A DNA stretch of 64,000 bases from Amycolatopsis sp. WAC 01376 (GCF_003947415.1 NZ_QHKL01000004.1:496001-560000), one strand, 5' to 3'. Counted from the first letter of the stretch, positions 1 through 7,791 are shown. Notes: a model not told the origin generated them from the sequence alone. Numbers and translations are program-made.

Positions 1-1266
1 GTCTTCTTCCCGGCCTCCTCCCCCGCCACCGGAACACTGCTGGCGCTGGCGACCTTCGGCGTCGGCTACCTGGCCCGCCCGGTCGGCGCGTTCGTGCTCG
101 GGCACGTCGGCGACCGCCTCGGCCGCAAGAAGGTCCTGGTGTTCACGCTGTTGCTGATGGGCGCCACGACGTTCCTCGTCGGCTGCCTGCCGACCTACGC
201 CTCCATCGGCGTGCTCGCCCCGATCCTGCTGGTGGTTCTCCGCCTGCTGCAAGGACTTTCGGCCGCCGGCGAACAGGCGGGCGCCAACTCGATGTCGATG
301 GAGCACGCTCCCGCCCACCGGCGCGGGTACTACACGAGCTTCACCCTCAGCGGCACCCAGGCCGGCCAGATCCTCGCCACCGCGGTGTTCCTCCCGATCG
401 CCGCGCTCCCCCAGGAACAGTTGCTCACCTGGGGCTGGCGGATCCCGTTCTGGTGCAGTGCCGTCGTGGTGGTGGTCGGCTTCGTGATCCGCCGCAAGAT
501 CGACGAGACCCCGGTGTTCGAACAGAACCGCTCCGACGTCGCCAAACTGCCGGTCGCCGTCCTCTTCCGGACGCACTGGAAGGACGTGCTCCGCGTCGTC
601 GCCGCGGCCACCATCGCCTCCGTCAGCACGATCTTCACCGTCTACGCGCTGAGCTACGCGGTCAACACGGTCGGGCTCGAACGCGGGCCGATTCTGTGGG
701 TCGGCGTACTGGCCAATGTCGTCGCACTGCTCGCGATCCCCTTCCTGGCAGGGCTTTCCGACCGGATCGGCCGCAAACCGGTGTTCATCGCGGGCTGTCT
801 CGCCTGTGCCGTGCTGATCTTTCCGTACCTGTGGTCCATTTCGGACGGTTCGTATCCGCTGATCTTCGCGCTCGGCATTCTGCTGTTCGGTGTCGCCTAC
901 AGTGCTGTCAACGGGGTGTGGCCGTCGTTCTACGGTGAGATGTTCAGTGCGAAGGTCCGCCTTTCGGGGATGGCGATCGGCACCCAGATCGGGTTCGCCA
1001 TCGCCGGGTTCGCCCCCAGCGTGGTGGCCGCGATCGGCTCGGGGAAGGAAGACTGGCTCGGCGTCGCCGTCTTCACCGCCGCGGTCTGCCTGCTCAGTGC
1101 CACGGCGGCGCTCACCGCCCGCGAGACGCACCGCGTTCCGACCGAGGACCTCGGGACGGCCGCTCAGAACCCCGGCCAGCCTCGTCGCAGGAAGACGAAA
1201 GCGGCGTCCAGTGCCGCGGCGGGATCCGGCTCGGCCCCGGCGAGGTCCGGGACCTCCAGGACATAG
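1..1266 (+). CDS. MFS transporter, metabolite:H+ symporter (MHS) type, 5' end cut by window
   Basis: The reading frame is open from base 1, so the N-terminus lies outside the window; 421 residues are visible. The segment GDRLGRKK is the MFS loop 2-3 signature, and LLQGLSAAGEQAGA with EHAPAHRRGYY is typical of the MHS subfamily (ShiA/ProP relatives), which imports organic acids or osmolytes with protons across the inner membrane. About ten hydrophobic helices remain, with the central loop around the RRKIDETPVFEQ segment. A second loop signature, DRIGRKP, precedes the C-terminal half. The last ~34 codons run antisense to the 3' end of the convergent TetR gene. That tail is basic and low-complexity, so the functional protein may end near the overlap. 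The substrate cannot be read from sequence. Confidence 0.85.
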   Translation, partial: VFFPASSPATGTLLALATFGVGYLARPVGAFVLGHVGDRLGRKKVLVFTLLLMGATTFLVGCLPTYASIGVLAPILLVVLRLLQGLSAAGEQAGANSMSMEHAPAHRRGYYTSFTLSGTQAGQILATAVFLPIAALPQEQLLTWGWRIPFWCSAVVVVVGFVIRRKIDETPVFEQNRSDVAKLPVAVLFRTHWKDVLRVVAAATIASVSTIFTVYALSYAVNTVGLERGPILWVGVLANVVALLAIPFLAGLSDRIGRKPVFIAGCLACAVLIFPYLWSISDGSYPLIFALGILLFGVAYSAVNGVWPSFYGEMFSAKVRLSGMAIGTQIGFAIAGFAPSVVAAIGSGKEDWLGVAVFTAAVCLLSATAALTARETHRVPTEDLGTAAQNPGQPRRRKTKAASSAAAGSGSAPARSGTSRT

Positions 1267-1739
1267 CGGGCCAGCAACCGCACGGAGAAATCGTCCTGTC
1301 CGGCCTCTTCGGCGATGACCTTCGTGAGCGCGTCCTCGCAGCCCGTCCACAATGTCCTGGCGTAGGCGCGCAGGGCCGGGGTGGCGATCACCAGATCCGC
1401 GACCCGGCGCGCCAACGGGCTGGGATCCGGATCAAACGGGCCGCGAGTCGCGAGGAAGCCCCGCAAGGCTTCCAGGATCGAGACGCCCTCGGCGCGTTCG
1501 CGCACGGCGGCGGCGATTGCCACCTCGCGTTCCTGCCCGTGGCCGAGGACCAGCGCCTCCTTGCCGCCGGGGAAATGCGCGAACAGCGTGGACACCGCCG
1601 TGTCCGCGCTGTCCGCGATCTCCGCGACGGTGACGTTGTCGAAACCCCGTTCCAGGAACAGTTCTCGCGCCGCCTCCGACAGGGCCTGGCGGGTCGCCGC
1701 CTTCTTGCGTTCACGCCTGCCCGGCTCGGTCGGTCCCAT
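1164..1739 (-). CDS. TetR/AcrR family transcriptional regulator
   Basis: This is a 191-residue regulator with an N-terminal helix-turn-helix (about residues 12-58; ATRQALSEAARELFLERGF, then VTVAEIADSADTAVSTLFAHF) and a variable C-terminal ligand-binding domain. The ATG start lies directly beside a divergent promoter region with a perfect 16-bp inverted repeat at 1754-1802, its likely operator. It is transcribed away from the short-chain dehydrogenase gene at 1819, the usual TetR-target geometry, so it probably represses that gene and itself. Its 3' end overlaps the convergent MFS gene by 103 bp. The inducer is unknown. Confidence 0.9.
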   Translation of the reverse strand: MGPTEPGRRERKKAATRQALSEAARELFLERGFDNVTVAEIADSADTAVSTLFAHFPGGKEALVLGHGQEREVAIAAAVRERAEGVSILEALRGFLATRGPFDPDPSPLARRVADLVIATPALRAYARTLWTGCEDALTKVIAEEAGQDDFSVRLLARYVLEVPDLAGAEPDPAAALDAAFVFLRRGWPGF

Positions 1740-1753
1740 GCGATCACCTTACA

Positions 1754-1802
1754 TCGAAGTCACTCCGAAATCATAATGACTGTATCTTCGGAGTGACTTC
1801 GA
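1754..1802. promoter_or_regulatory. Perfect 16-bp inverted repeat, likely TetR operator for a divergent gene pair
   Basis: The left arm TCGAAGTCACTCCGAA (1754-1769) and right arm TTCGGAGTGACTTCGA (1787-1802) are exact reverse complements, separated by a 17-bp AT-rich spacer. The site lies between the divergent TetR start (1739) and dehydrogenase start (1819), so it would cover both promoters. CATAAT inside the spacer is a possible -10 element. Binding by the adjacent TetR protein is inferred from position. Confidence 0.75.
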
Positions 1803-1818
1803 CTTCGAGGAGCACGTC

Positions 1819-2715
1819 ATGAGTGACTGGGACGTCCACCACCTGCCCCGAGCCGACGGCAAGACCTTCCTGGTCACCGGCGGCAACGCGGGGATCGGCT
1901 ACTTCGTCGCCGAACAGCTCGCCGGCTCCGGAGCCACCGTTCTCCTCGGCAGCCGGAACGCCGCCAAGGCCGACGCCGCGATGGCCTCGATCCGGTCCCG
2001 GGTCCCGGACGCGAGGCTCGGGCATCTGCGGCTCGACCTTTCCGATCTTTCGTCCATCAAGTCCTCTGTGGACACCATGGAGATCGAGCGGCTGGACGCC
2101 GTCGTCTGCAACGCGGGCGTCCTCCTGGAGGACCAGCCGAGGCAGGAGACCGCCGATGGCCTCGAACTGACCTTCGCCACCAACCATCTCGGTCATTTCG
2201 TGCTGGTGCACCGGCTGTTGCCCTTGCTCGAAGCGGCGGAGGCCGGCCGCGTCGTCACCACGGGCAGTTTCGTGGGCAAGTCCGCGGAACTCGATCTGGA
2301 CGATCTCCAGAGCAAGCGCGACTACCAGCCCAAACGCACCTATGCGCGCTCGAAGCAGGCACAGATGCTGTTCGCCTTCGAACTCGACAGGCGGCTGCGC
2401 GCGGAAGGCAGCACGGTGCTGAGCGTCGTCGACCATCCCGGCGGCGCGCTCGACTCGCTGACCCCGCCCAGGCCGGTGCACGCGTCGCCGGGCGGGCGGA
2501 AGTTCCCGGCCGGACTTCTGTTGCAGGGCAAGGAAGCCGGCGCCTGGCCCGCCGTCCGCGCCGTTCTCGATCCCGCCGTGCGCGGCGGCGAGATGTTCGG
2601 CCCCCGGGTGTTCGGCCTGCGCGGTGAACCCCGGCGGGAACCGGTGCGTGGCAGGCTGGCCGACACCGCGCTCGCCGCCCGGTTGTGGGCGGCGAGCGCG
2701 GAGCTCATTCGGTGA
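1819..2715 (+). CDS. Short-chain dehydrogenase/reductase (SDR), oxidoreductase
   Basis: The 298-residue protein is a classical/extended SDR. The cofactor motif is TGGNAGIG near residue 20 (TGxxxGxG), followed by NAG at about residue 93, the serine in TTGSF, and the catalytic YARSK motif (YxxxK) near residue 175. It resembles retinol-dehydrogenase/light-dependent protochlorophyllide-reductase-like NAD(P)H reductases found widely in actinomycetes. It is probably cytosolic and uses NADP(H); the substrate is unknown. It lies divergent from the TetR gene, over its putative operator, so induction by a TetR ligand is likely. Its 3' end overlaps the convergent PepSY gene by 11 bp. The C-terminal ~40 residues are Arg/Pro rich. 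Confidence 0.9.
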   Translation: MSDWDVHHLPRADGKTFLVTGGNAGIGYFVAEQLAGSGATVLLGSRNAAKADAAMASIRSRVPDARLGHLRLDLSDLSSIKSSVDTMEIERLDAVVCNAGVLLEDQPRQETADGLELTFATNHLGHFVLVHRLLPLLEAAEAGRVVTTGSFVGKSAELDLDDLQSKRDYQPKRTYARSKQAQMLFAFELDRRLRAEGSTVLSVVDHPGGALDSLTPPRPVHASPGGRKFPAGLLLQGKEAGAWPAVRAVLDPAVRGGEMFGPRVFGLRGEPRREPVRGRLADTALAARLWAASAELIR

Positions 2716-4087
2716 CGTCGGCGGCTTCCGGTTCGGACCGGCGGGACCGCAGGCCCAGCACCAGGTCGATCACCAGGAACGCCAGCAGGCTGAGGCCGAA
2801 CAGCGGCACGAACCAGCCGATCGCGGCGGCGAGGACGAGAAGACCCGCCACCAAGGCGGGCGGGGCCTTTCGCCACTGCCCGCGCGGGATGGGCCGCCCG
2901 AAGGTCAGCCCGGTGGCCCGGGCCGGCCTGCGCCGCCACCACATGCGGTAGCCGAGCACGACCAGCGTGACCAGCCCGGCGCCGAGCATGAGCAGCAAGA
3001 TCTGGTTGGGCCAGCCGAACAGCACGCCCATATGCGCGTCGATCCCCCATCGGGCGAGCTTCGCCATCAGTGGGTAGTCGTCGAACCGCACCTCGCCGAG
3101 GATCTGCCCGGTGGTCCCGTCGACCGCGACGGCGTCGACCTGCGTCGGCCAGCCGCGCTCGACTTCCGCCACCTGCCAAGGACCGCCGGGTTTGGCAGGC
3201 AGCCCGATCTCCACCGAGGGCGCGTCGATCCCGGCGGCGCGGGCCGAAGCGAGCATCGCGTCCACGCTCTCGGGTTTCGCGGCGGGCGCTTCACCGTGAC
3301 CCGAGTGCCCGGTGTGCCCGGCGTGTTCGTCGGCGCCGGTCACCTTCAACGCCGGAGTCGCCCAGCCGAGGGATTCACGCAGCGCCGAGACGTTCTCGCC
3401 CGCGTACGCCGACCATGTCAGCCCTGTCGCGGAAAGGAACAGTGCGCCGAGCAGCACCCACAGGCCGACAGATCCGTGACGGCGCACCGACTTCCCGCGC
3501 GCGGACTCGGCCTTCTCGTTCCGGCGGGCGCGGCGGCGGCTCACCCACAGCACGAGACCGCCCAGCGCGACCACCCACAACCAGGACGCGGCCAGTTCGC
3601 TGTACAGCCGACCCGGCTCGCCGAGCAACAGGTTGCGGTGCAACTGGTCGAGCGTGGTCCGGAACGGCAAGGCACCGCTCGAGCCGTACGCGACGAGATC
3701 CCCGCGCACCTGCGCGGTGGCGGGGTCGACGAAGATCGCGCGCCGTTCGGACTCGCCGAGCCCGTCTTGGGCGAAGAGCACCCGGGTCGTGTCTCCCGGT
3801 TCGGGGGCGGGACGGACGGCGACCAGATCACCGCCGGGGTTCGCCGCCTGGGCCGCTTTGACCTGGTCGGCGAGTGAGACCTGGTTCAGCCCGACGGGTG
3901 CCCGGAGCTGATCGGCGTAGATCCAGGACTCCATCTGCGGCGTCGCCGCGTACAGAACGCCGGTGAGCGCGGCGATGAGGACGAACGGGCCGACGAGAAC
4001 ACCGGCGTAGAAGTGGAGGCGGAGGAACAGCCCGCGCCAGCCGGAGGTGCGGGGTGGACTCGTGGTCGGATCGGTTTGCGTTGCCAT
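2705..4087 (-). CDS. PepSY-associated transmembrane (PepSY_TM) protein with His-rich loop
   Basis: This 460-residue membrane protein has the PepSY_TM layout. A first helix near residues 25-50 (LRLHFYAGVLVGPFVLI) carries the family's conserved His. A periplasmic PepSY region around WIYADQLRAP follows, then a second helix near 165-185, another near 205-225, and C-terminal helices around 350-440. Relatives include PiuB/FhuF-type iron-uptake membrane proteins and membrane-bound ferric reductases. The external loop near residues 255-270 holds AGHTGHSGHGEAP, a plausible metal-binding stretch. Downstream of a small His-containing membrane protein on the same strand, it may form part of a copper or iron handling unit. 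It overlaps the dehydrogenase 3' end by 11 bp. Confidence 0.85.
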   Translation of the reverse strand: MATQTDPTTSPPRTSGWRGLFLRLHFYAGVLVGPFVLIAALTGVLYAATPQMESWIYADQLRAPVGLNQVSLADQVKAAQAANPGGDLVAVRPAPEPGDTTRVLFAQDGLGESERRAIFVDPATAQVRGDLVAYGSSGALPFRTTLDQLHRNLLLGEPGRLYSELAASWLWVVALGGLVLWVSRRRARRNEKAESARGKSVRRHGSVGLWVLLGALFLSATGLTWSAYAGENVSALRESLGWATPALKVTGADEHAGHTGHSGHGEAPAAKPESVDAMLASARAAGIDAPSVEIGLPAKPGGPWQVAEVERGWPTQVDAVAVDGTTGQILGEVRFDDYPLMAKLARWGIDAHMGVLFGWPNQILLLMLGAGLVTLVVLGYRMWWRRRPARATGLTFGRPIPRGQWRKAPPALVAGLLVLAAAIGWFVPLFGLSLLAFLVIDLVLGLRSRRSEPEAADVTE

Positions 4088-4164
4088 GGGGGAACTCCTG
4101 AGGCGTCGGTGGGGAGGCGTGCGCCTTCGCCGCGCGCCGGGATGGTCACGGCACGCGGGCAGAG

Positions 4165-4192
4165 CCCTGCCGGGGCATGGGTCTCGGCAGGG
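4165..4192 (-). terminator. Intercistronic hairpin between the two membrane-protein genes
   Basis: CCCTGCCG (4165-4172) and CGGCAGGG (4185-4192) form an 8-bp stem with a 12-nt loop, just downstream of the 181-residue membrane protein stop (4202) and upstream of the PepSY gene start (4087). It could be a terminator or a processing or attenuation element. No clear T-run follows on the minus strand. Confidence 0.4.
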
Positions 4193-4201
4193 TTTCGGGG
4201 A

Positions 4202-4747
4202 TCAGGCGAACGACACCGGCGGACCGCGCCGCGAAAGCACGTCTCGCAGGAGCGCCTCGGTCGCGGGGAACTTCACCGTGAGCGGGACGTGGATCCGCAG
4301 CGGCGCCGTCGCCGGCCGCGGGGTCAGGCGGCGCGGGAGGACCGAAGCGATCAGCGCCGTGAGCGCGAACAGGACGCGCTCGGCGCCCGCGAGCACCATG
4401 GCCACCACAAGGGTCGCGGCGGCGTGCCCGGCCGCCATGGCCAGGCCGTTGCCCGGGGTTTCGGCGTGATGGGAGTGCGACTGCCAGGTCAGGAAGGTCA
4501 GGCAGGCGTGCATCGCCACCTGCCCGCCCGCGACCAGGCAGAGAATGGCGAGCGGACCGCGCCGACGGCCGGCGAACGCGTACGCCACCCAGCTCAGCAG
4601 GGCGACGAGCAGCACGACCACACCGAGGTCGGGGACTCGCCCGCTGGTCCCGACGTGGGCGCCGGTCGCCAAAGTGCCGGTCAGGACCCCCACGGCCCCG
4701 CCGCGGAGGCGCCTGGCCGGGCCTCCGGTCGGGGTCGGCGTGCGCAC
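4202..4747 (-). CDS. Small multi-pass membrane protein, possibly metal-related
   Basis: This predicted 181-residue integral membrane protein has a GTG start and 4-5 hydrophobic helices (VVVLLVALLSWVAYAF; LAILCLVAGGQVAMHACLTF; MAAGHAAATLVVAMVLAG; VLFALTALIASVL). His clusters lie in the central loop (SHSHHAE) and in helices (VAMHAC, AAGHAA). Proteins of this kind are often found beside PepSY and copper-handling genes in actinomycetes, so a role with the downstream PepSY protein is plausible. I do not recognise a named family. The 114-bp gap to the PepSY gene holds a hairpin, so the two may be only partly co-transcribed. Confidence 0.7.
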   Translation of the reverse strand: MRTPTPTGGPARRLRGGAVGVLTGTLATGAHVGTSGRVPDLGVVVLLVALLSWVAYAFAGRRRGPLAILCLVAGGQVAMHACLTFLTWQSHSHHAETPGNGLAMAAGHAAATLVVAMVLAGAERVLFALTALIASVLPRRLTPRPATAPLRIHVPLTVKFPATEALLRDVLSRRGPPVSFA

Positions 4748-4802
4748 GGAGGCAGAGTAGAGCGCGACCGGGCCCGCTGTCTCTCCTTGCTATCGTCACC
4801 CG

Positions 4803-5999
4803 GTGTTCCGCAGCCTGTCGTTCGTCCGGCTCTGGACCGGGAACACCGCCTCCGGACTGGCGACGTGGGCTCTGCCGTTCATCCTCGGACTGGCCGTGCT
4901 GCAGCGGTCGCTTCCGGCCGTGGACCTCGGCATCGTGCTGGCCGCGCGGACCGCTGGATTCCTCGTGGCGGTCCCGGTGGCCGGGGTACTCGCCGACCGG
5001 TACTCACGGCGCGGGGTCGTGCTCTGGGCCGGTCTCATCGCGGGTCTCGCCACTCCCTTGATCGCGGCTGGTATGGGCCGGTCCGTCCTGCTGATGGCCG
5101 CCTCGGCCGGCGTCGTCGGCGTCGGGCAGGGCGCTTGCCGCCCGGCGTTCCAGGCGCTGACCGCGGAAGTGATCGCCGAGGACCGGCGTCAGCAGGCCAA
5201 CGCCGCGATGACGCTCGCCGTCCGGGTCACGACCTTGGTCGCGCCGGGGCTCACCGCACTGCTCTCCCAGTTCGCCTCGACTTCGGCCCTGGTGATCGGG
5301 ACCGCGGTGCTGTGGCTGGGTGCGGCGCTGATCCCGCCGCGAGGCACGTTCGCGCCCGCCCCGGCGACGACGAAGGTCCGCTTTTTCGGCGAGTTCGCCG
5401 ACGGCCTCCGCGAAGCTCGGCGTCATCCGTGGTTCCTCGCCGGGCTCGGCGCGCTGACCGCCGTGATCGCGACTGGCTATTCCGCCACCGGTGTCGTGCT
5501 GCCGCTGGTCAGCCGCGACCGCTATGACACCGAAGCCGTCCTGGCCGCCGGGCTCACCGCTTACACGATCGGCGCGCTCGCCGGCGCCGTCGTCATCGCG
5601 CACTGGCGCCCCAGGCGGCAGGGCTGGGCGGCGCTGATCGGGCTCGGCTGCTACGGCTTCGCGCCACTGAGCCTGCTGTTCCCGGTGCATCCGGCCTTCG
5701 TCGTGGCGGCCTACGCCGTCGCCGGGCTGGGCATCGAACTGTTCAACGTCCCGTGGTTCACCGCGACCCAGCGGGAGGTCGAGCCGGGCAAGCTCGCCCG
5801 GGTGTCCTCTTTGGACTTCCTGTTCTCCTACGGCTTGGCGCCCGCCGGGCTGGCCCTCATCGCGCCCGCGATCGACCGGTTCGGGGCGGCGCCCGTCTTG
5901 GCGGCCTGCGCGGTCGTCTGCTTCGCCGCTCCGGCGGCCGCCGCGCTCGTTCCCTCTTCGCGCGACTTCAGGATCACCGCACCGATCAAGAATGTCTAG
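4803..5999 (+). CDS. MFS transporter, DHA3/enterobactin-exporter-like
   Basis: The 398-residue protein begins with a GTG. It has the short N-terminus typical of the DHA3 drug/siderophore exporter group (FRSLSFVRLWTGNTASGLATWALPFIL) and the loop 2-3 motif ADRYSRRGVV. About twelve hydrophobic segments are visible. It probably exports a small molecule by proton antiport at the inner membrane; the substrate is unknown. It is divergent from the small membrane-protein gene with a 55-bp gap, so promoters must overlap. It is followed 32 bp later by the LacI regulator on the same strand. Confidence 0.88.
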   Translation: MFRSLSFVRLWTGNTASGLATWALPFILGLAVLQRSLPAVDLGIVLAARTAGFLVAVPVAGVLADRYSRRGVVLWAGLIAGLATPLIAAGMGRSVLLMAASAGVVGVGQGACRPAFQALTAEVIAEDRRQQANAAMTLAVRVTTLVAPGLTALLSQFASTSALVIGTAVLWLGAALIPPRGTFAPAPATTKVRFFGEFADGLREARRHPWFLAGLGALTAVIATGYSATGVVLPLVSRDRYDTEAVLAAGLTAYTIGALAGAVVIAHWRPRRQGWAALIGLGCYGFAPLSLLFPVHPAFVVAAYAVAGLGIELFNVPWFTATQREVEPGKLARVSSLDFLFSYGLAPAGLALIAPAIDRFGAAPVLAACAVVCFAAPAAAALVPSSRDFRITAPIKNV

Positions 6000-6000
6000 G

Positions 6001-6031
6001 TTTTGCGCTCGCTTGCGGTAAAGTTTCAGCC
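6001..6031 (+). promoter_or_regulatory. Candidate LacI-type operator upstream of the sugar regulator
   Basis: The 32-bp gap before the LacI ATG contains repeated TTGCG elements (TTTGCGCTCGCTTGCGGTAA). TTGCGGTAA at 6013-6021 recurs as TTGCGTTAA at 7714-7722, upstream of the sugar-binding protein gene. A shared motif in front of regulator and target suggests autoregulation and operon control by the same LacI protein. This rests on similarity only. Confidence 0.35.
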
Positions 6032-7036
6032 ATGACGCGTCGTCTTGCCGAAGTCGCCCGCAAGGTCGGGGTCAGTGAAGCCACGGTCAGCCGGGTACTC
6101 AACGGCCGCTCCGGGGTCTCCGCCGGCACCCGGGCCGCCGTCCTCACCGCGCTGGACGTGATGGGTTACGAACGGCCCACTCAGCTGCGCGGTGATCGCG
6201 CCCGCCTGGTCGGGCTGGTCCTTCCCGAACTGCAGAATCCCATCTTCCCCGCCCTCGCCGAGATCATGGGCAACGCACTGGCCCAGCAGGGTTTCACCCC
6301 GGTGCTGTGCACCCGGACCGCGGGCGGCGTCTCCGAAGCGGAGTACGTCGAGCTGCTTCTGCAGCAGCAGGTTTCGGGTGTCGTGTTCGCGGGCGGGCTC
6401 TACGCCCAGTCCGACGCGGTGCACTCCCACTACCACCATCTCGCCGAACGCCGCCTCCCGACGGTGCTGATCAACGCCGCCGTCGAGCACCTCGGGTTGC
6501 CGCAGATCTCGTGCGACGACGCCGTCGCCGTCGAGCAGGTCGTCGGGCATCTGAGCTCGCTCGGGCACGAGAAGATCGGCCTCGTCCTCGGCCCGAGCGA
6601 CCACGTGCCGTCCCAGCGCAAACTCGAGGCTTTCCGCGCCTACGCGGGGAAACTCGGGCTCCCCGTCCTGGACGAACTCGTCGAACACGGCATGTTCTCC
6701 ATCGAAGGCGGGCACGCGGCCGCGGCCCGGCTGTACCCGCGCGGCGCGACGGCGGTCTTGTGCGCGAGCGACCTGCTGGCCCTGGGTGCGATCCGCGCCG
6801 CCCGGCGGCAGGGACTATCGGTCCCCGATGACATCTCGGTGGTCGGTTACGACGATTCGGCACTGATGAACTGCACCGACCCGCCGCTGACCACGACCCG
6901 CCAGCCGATCGAGGCAATGGGCCGCGCCGTGGTGGAACTGCTGGTCAAACGCATAAACGGTGGCGAGGTGGCGGCCGAGGAGCTGCTTTTCGCCCCCGAA
7001 CTCGTCGTCCGGGGTTCCACCGCCCGCCGCAACTAG
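6032..7036 (+). CDS. LacI-family transcriptional regulator of the adjacent alpha-glucoside operon
   Basis: This 334-residue regulator has a LacI helix-turn-helix at residues 3-25 (RRLAEVARKVGVSEATVSRVLNG), the hinge to about residue 55, and a periplasmic-binding-protein-like sensor domain (GLVLPELQNPIFPAL; conserved VVGYDDSALM near the C-terminus). The ATG at 6032 was chosen because the HTH begins at residue 3; the frame stays open upstream but adds no LacI sequence. It precedes genes for a sugar-binding lipoprotein, two permeases and a GH13 glucosidase. It therefore most likely represses that operon in the absence of an alpha-glucoside inducer, like MalR/AglR regulators of actinomycetes. Confidence 0.92.
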   Translation: MTRRLAEVARKVGVSEATVSRVLNGRSGVSAGTRAAVLTALDVMGYERPTQLRGDRARLVGLVLPELQNPIFPALAEIMGNALAQQGFTPVLCTRTAGGVSEAEYVELLLQQQVSGVVFAGGLYAQSDAVHSHYHHLAERRLPTVLINAAVEHLGLPQISCDDAVAVEQVVGHLSSLGHEKIGLVLGPSDHVPSQRKLEAFRAYAGKLGLPVLDELVEHGMFSIEGGHAAAARLYPRGATAVLCASDLLALGAIRAARRQGLSVPDDISVVGYDDSALMNCTDPPLTTTRQPIEAMGRAVVELLVKRINGGEVAAEELLFAPELVVRGSTARRN

Positions 7037-7077
7037 TCACCTACTTGCGGGGTCGAGGCGCTTCACCCCAGCCCCCC

Positions 7078-7130
7078 AGTACATGAAGGACCCCTTCCTT
7101 GCGCCTAGGTACAGGGTCCCGGCAAAGTCG
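7078..7130 (-). repeat. Palindromic repeat element, copy 1 (inverted relative to copy 2)
   Basis: Read on the minus strand, this copy starts CGACTTTGCCGGGACCC, contains TAGGCGC, then AAGGAAGGGGTCC and ends CATGTACT. It matches the element at 7477-7534 in order, with a degraded central stem (only GGACCC/GGGTCC pairs remain). Two inverted copies ~350 bp apart suggest a dispersed intergenic repeat family. Confidence 0.6.
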
Positions 7131-7256
7131 AGATCTTGCAGGTCAGGTGGACTATTCCTGCGCTGTCGCGGGGCGCCGGCGGGGCTTCAGTGTCCACAAG
7201 GGACACCGCCGGGCGATTGAGTGTCCGATTAGTGCCGCTATGTGCGGTTCTGTCGA

Positions 7257-7306
7257 GGGTCGTGAGTGGCAATGAGGGTTAGAACAACACAAATCACTCA
7301 CGACCC
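7257..7306. repeat. 12-bp perfect inverted repeat
   Basis: GGGTCGTGAGTG (7257-7268) pairs with CACTCACGACCC (7295-7306) across a 26-nt AT-rich loop (includes TTAGAACAACAC). It lies about 220 bp after the LacI stop. It may be a terminator or a dispersed repeat; there is no T-run. Confidence 0.55.
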
Positions 7307-7476
7307 CCTCGCAAAACCGTGCAAGTCACCCAAATCGGGCACCTTTGCCTCGCAAAGTGTCCCTTGTGGACGCTTAAAGGCCGGGTGAGGCTCCTTGCGA
7401 GAGCCCGCTCCTGCCGGGCCTACCGCGGCACGTTCGCCTTGTCCCGCTCTAGCGGCGGAGCCGACCAGCAGTTATG

Positions 7477-7534
7477 CGACTTTGCCGGGACCCCTTCCTG
7501 GCGCCTACGCACAGGAAGGGGTCCTTTGCGTACT
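7477..7534 (+). repeat. Palindromic repeat element, copy 2, with 13-bp perfect stem
   Basis: GGACCCCTTCCTG (7488-7500) and CAGGAAGGGGTCC (7512-7524) form an exact 13-bp stem around an 11-nt loop GCGCCTACGCA. The flanks CGACTTTGCC and GTACT are shared with copy 1 in inverted orientation. Without a nearby transposase it looks like a non-autonomous REP/MITE-like unit. Confidence 0.6.
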
Positions 7535-7608
7535 CGGGCAGACAAGGAGCCAGAGGTCGCTTAGGTGCCTACGCGGTTCCGGCTGCGGTTGGTGCCAGGC
7601 CCGGTCCG

Positions 7609-7653
7609 TGAAGGCCCCCTTTACTGCGCCTAGCGCCGTGAAGGGGGCCTTCA
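7609..7653 (+). repeat. Palindromic repeat element, related hairpin with GCGCCTA loop
   Basis: TGAAGGCCCCCTTTAC (7609-7624) pairs with GTGAAGGGGGCCTTCA (7638-7653) at 15 of 16 positions. The loop contains GCGCCTAG, and the following CATGTACT matches the outer end of copy 1. It lies 140 bp upstream of the sugar-binding protein start. It is similar in build to, but not the same sequence as, the GGACCCC elements, so it may be a sub-family. Confidence 0.6.
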
Positions 7654-7791
7654 TGTACTTAAGACACCCCGCACGTGCCGACTGTCGCAAAGTTGCAAGT
7701 TCTCATCCAGTTATTGCGTTAATCCGGGGCTTCGTTTTAGAGTGACCGCAATCACGTGACAGCCGTCGCGATCCCGAGACGAGGCTTGAAG

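Larger units (their letters stand above)
7037..7791. repeat. 755-bp gene-free region made largely of palindromic repeat elements
   Basis: No credible gene is present between the LacI stop and the sugar-binding protein start; short open frames here differ in all directions and carry no domain. Instead there are several inverted repeats: a GGGTCGTGAGTG stem (7257-7306), an inverted pair of GTCCACAAGGGACAC (7192-7206 and 7357-7371), two inverted copies of one ~55-bp element (7078-7130 and 7477-7534), and a related hairpin (7609-7653). The 3' end (about 7680-7790) must hold the promoter of the sugar ABC operon, including TTGCGTTAA at 7714-7722. Confidence 0.7.

Noticed and set aside
2624..3877. 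417-codon frame opposite the PepSY gene
   Set aside because: It is a GC-bias shadow: composition is His/Arg/Gln rich, no domain is seen, and the opposite strand encodes a clear PepSY_TM protein.
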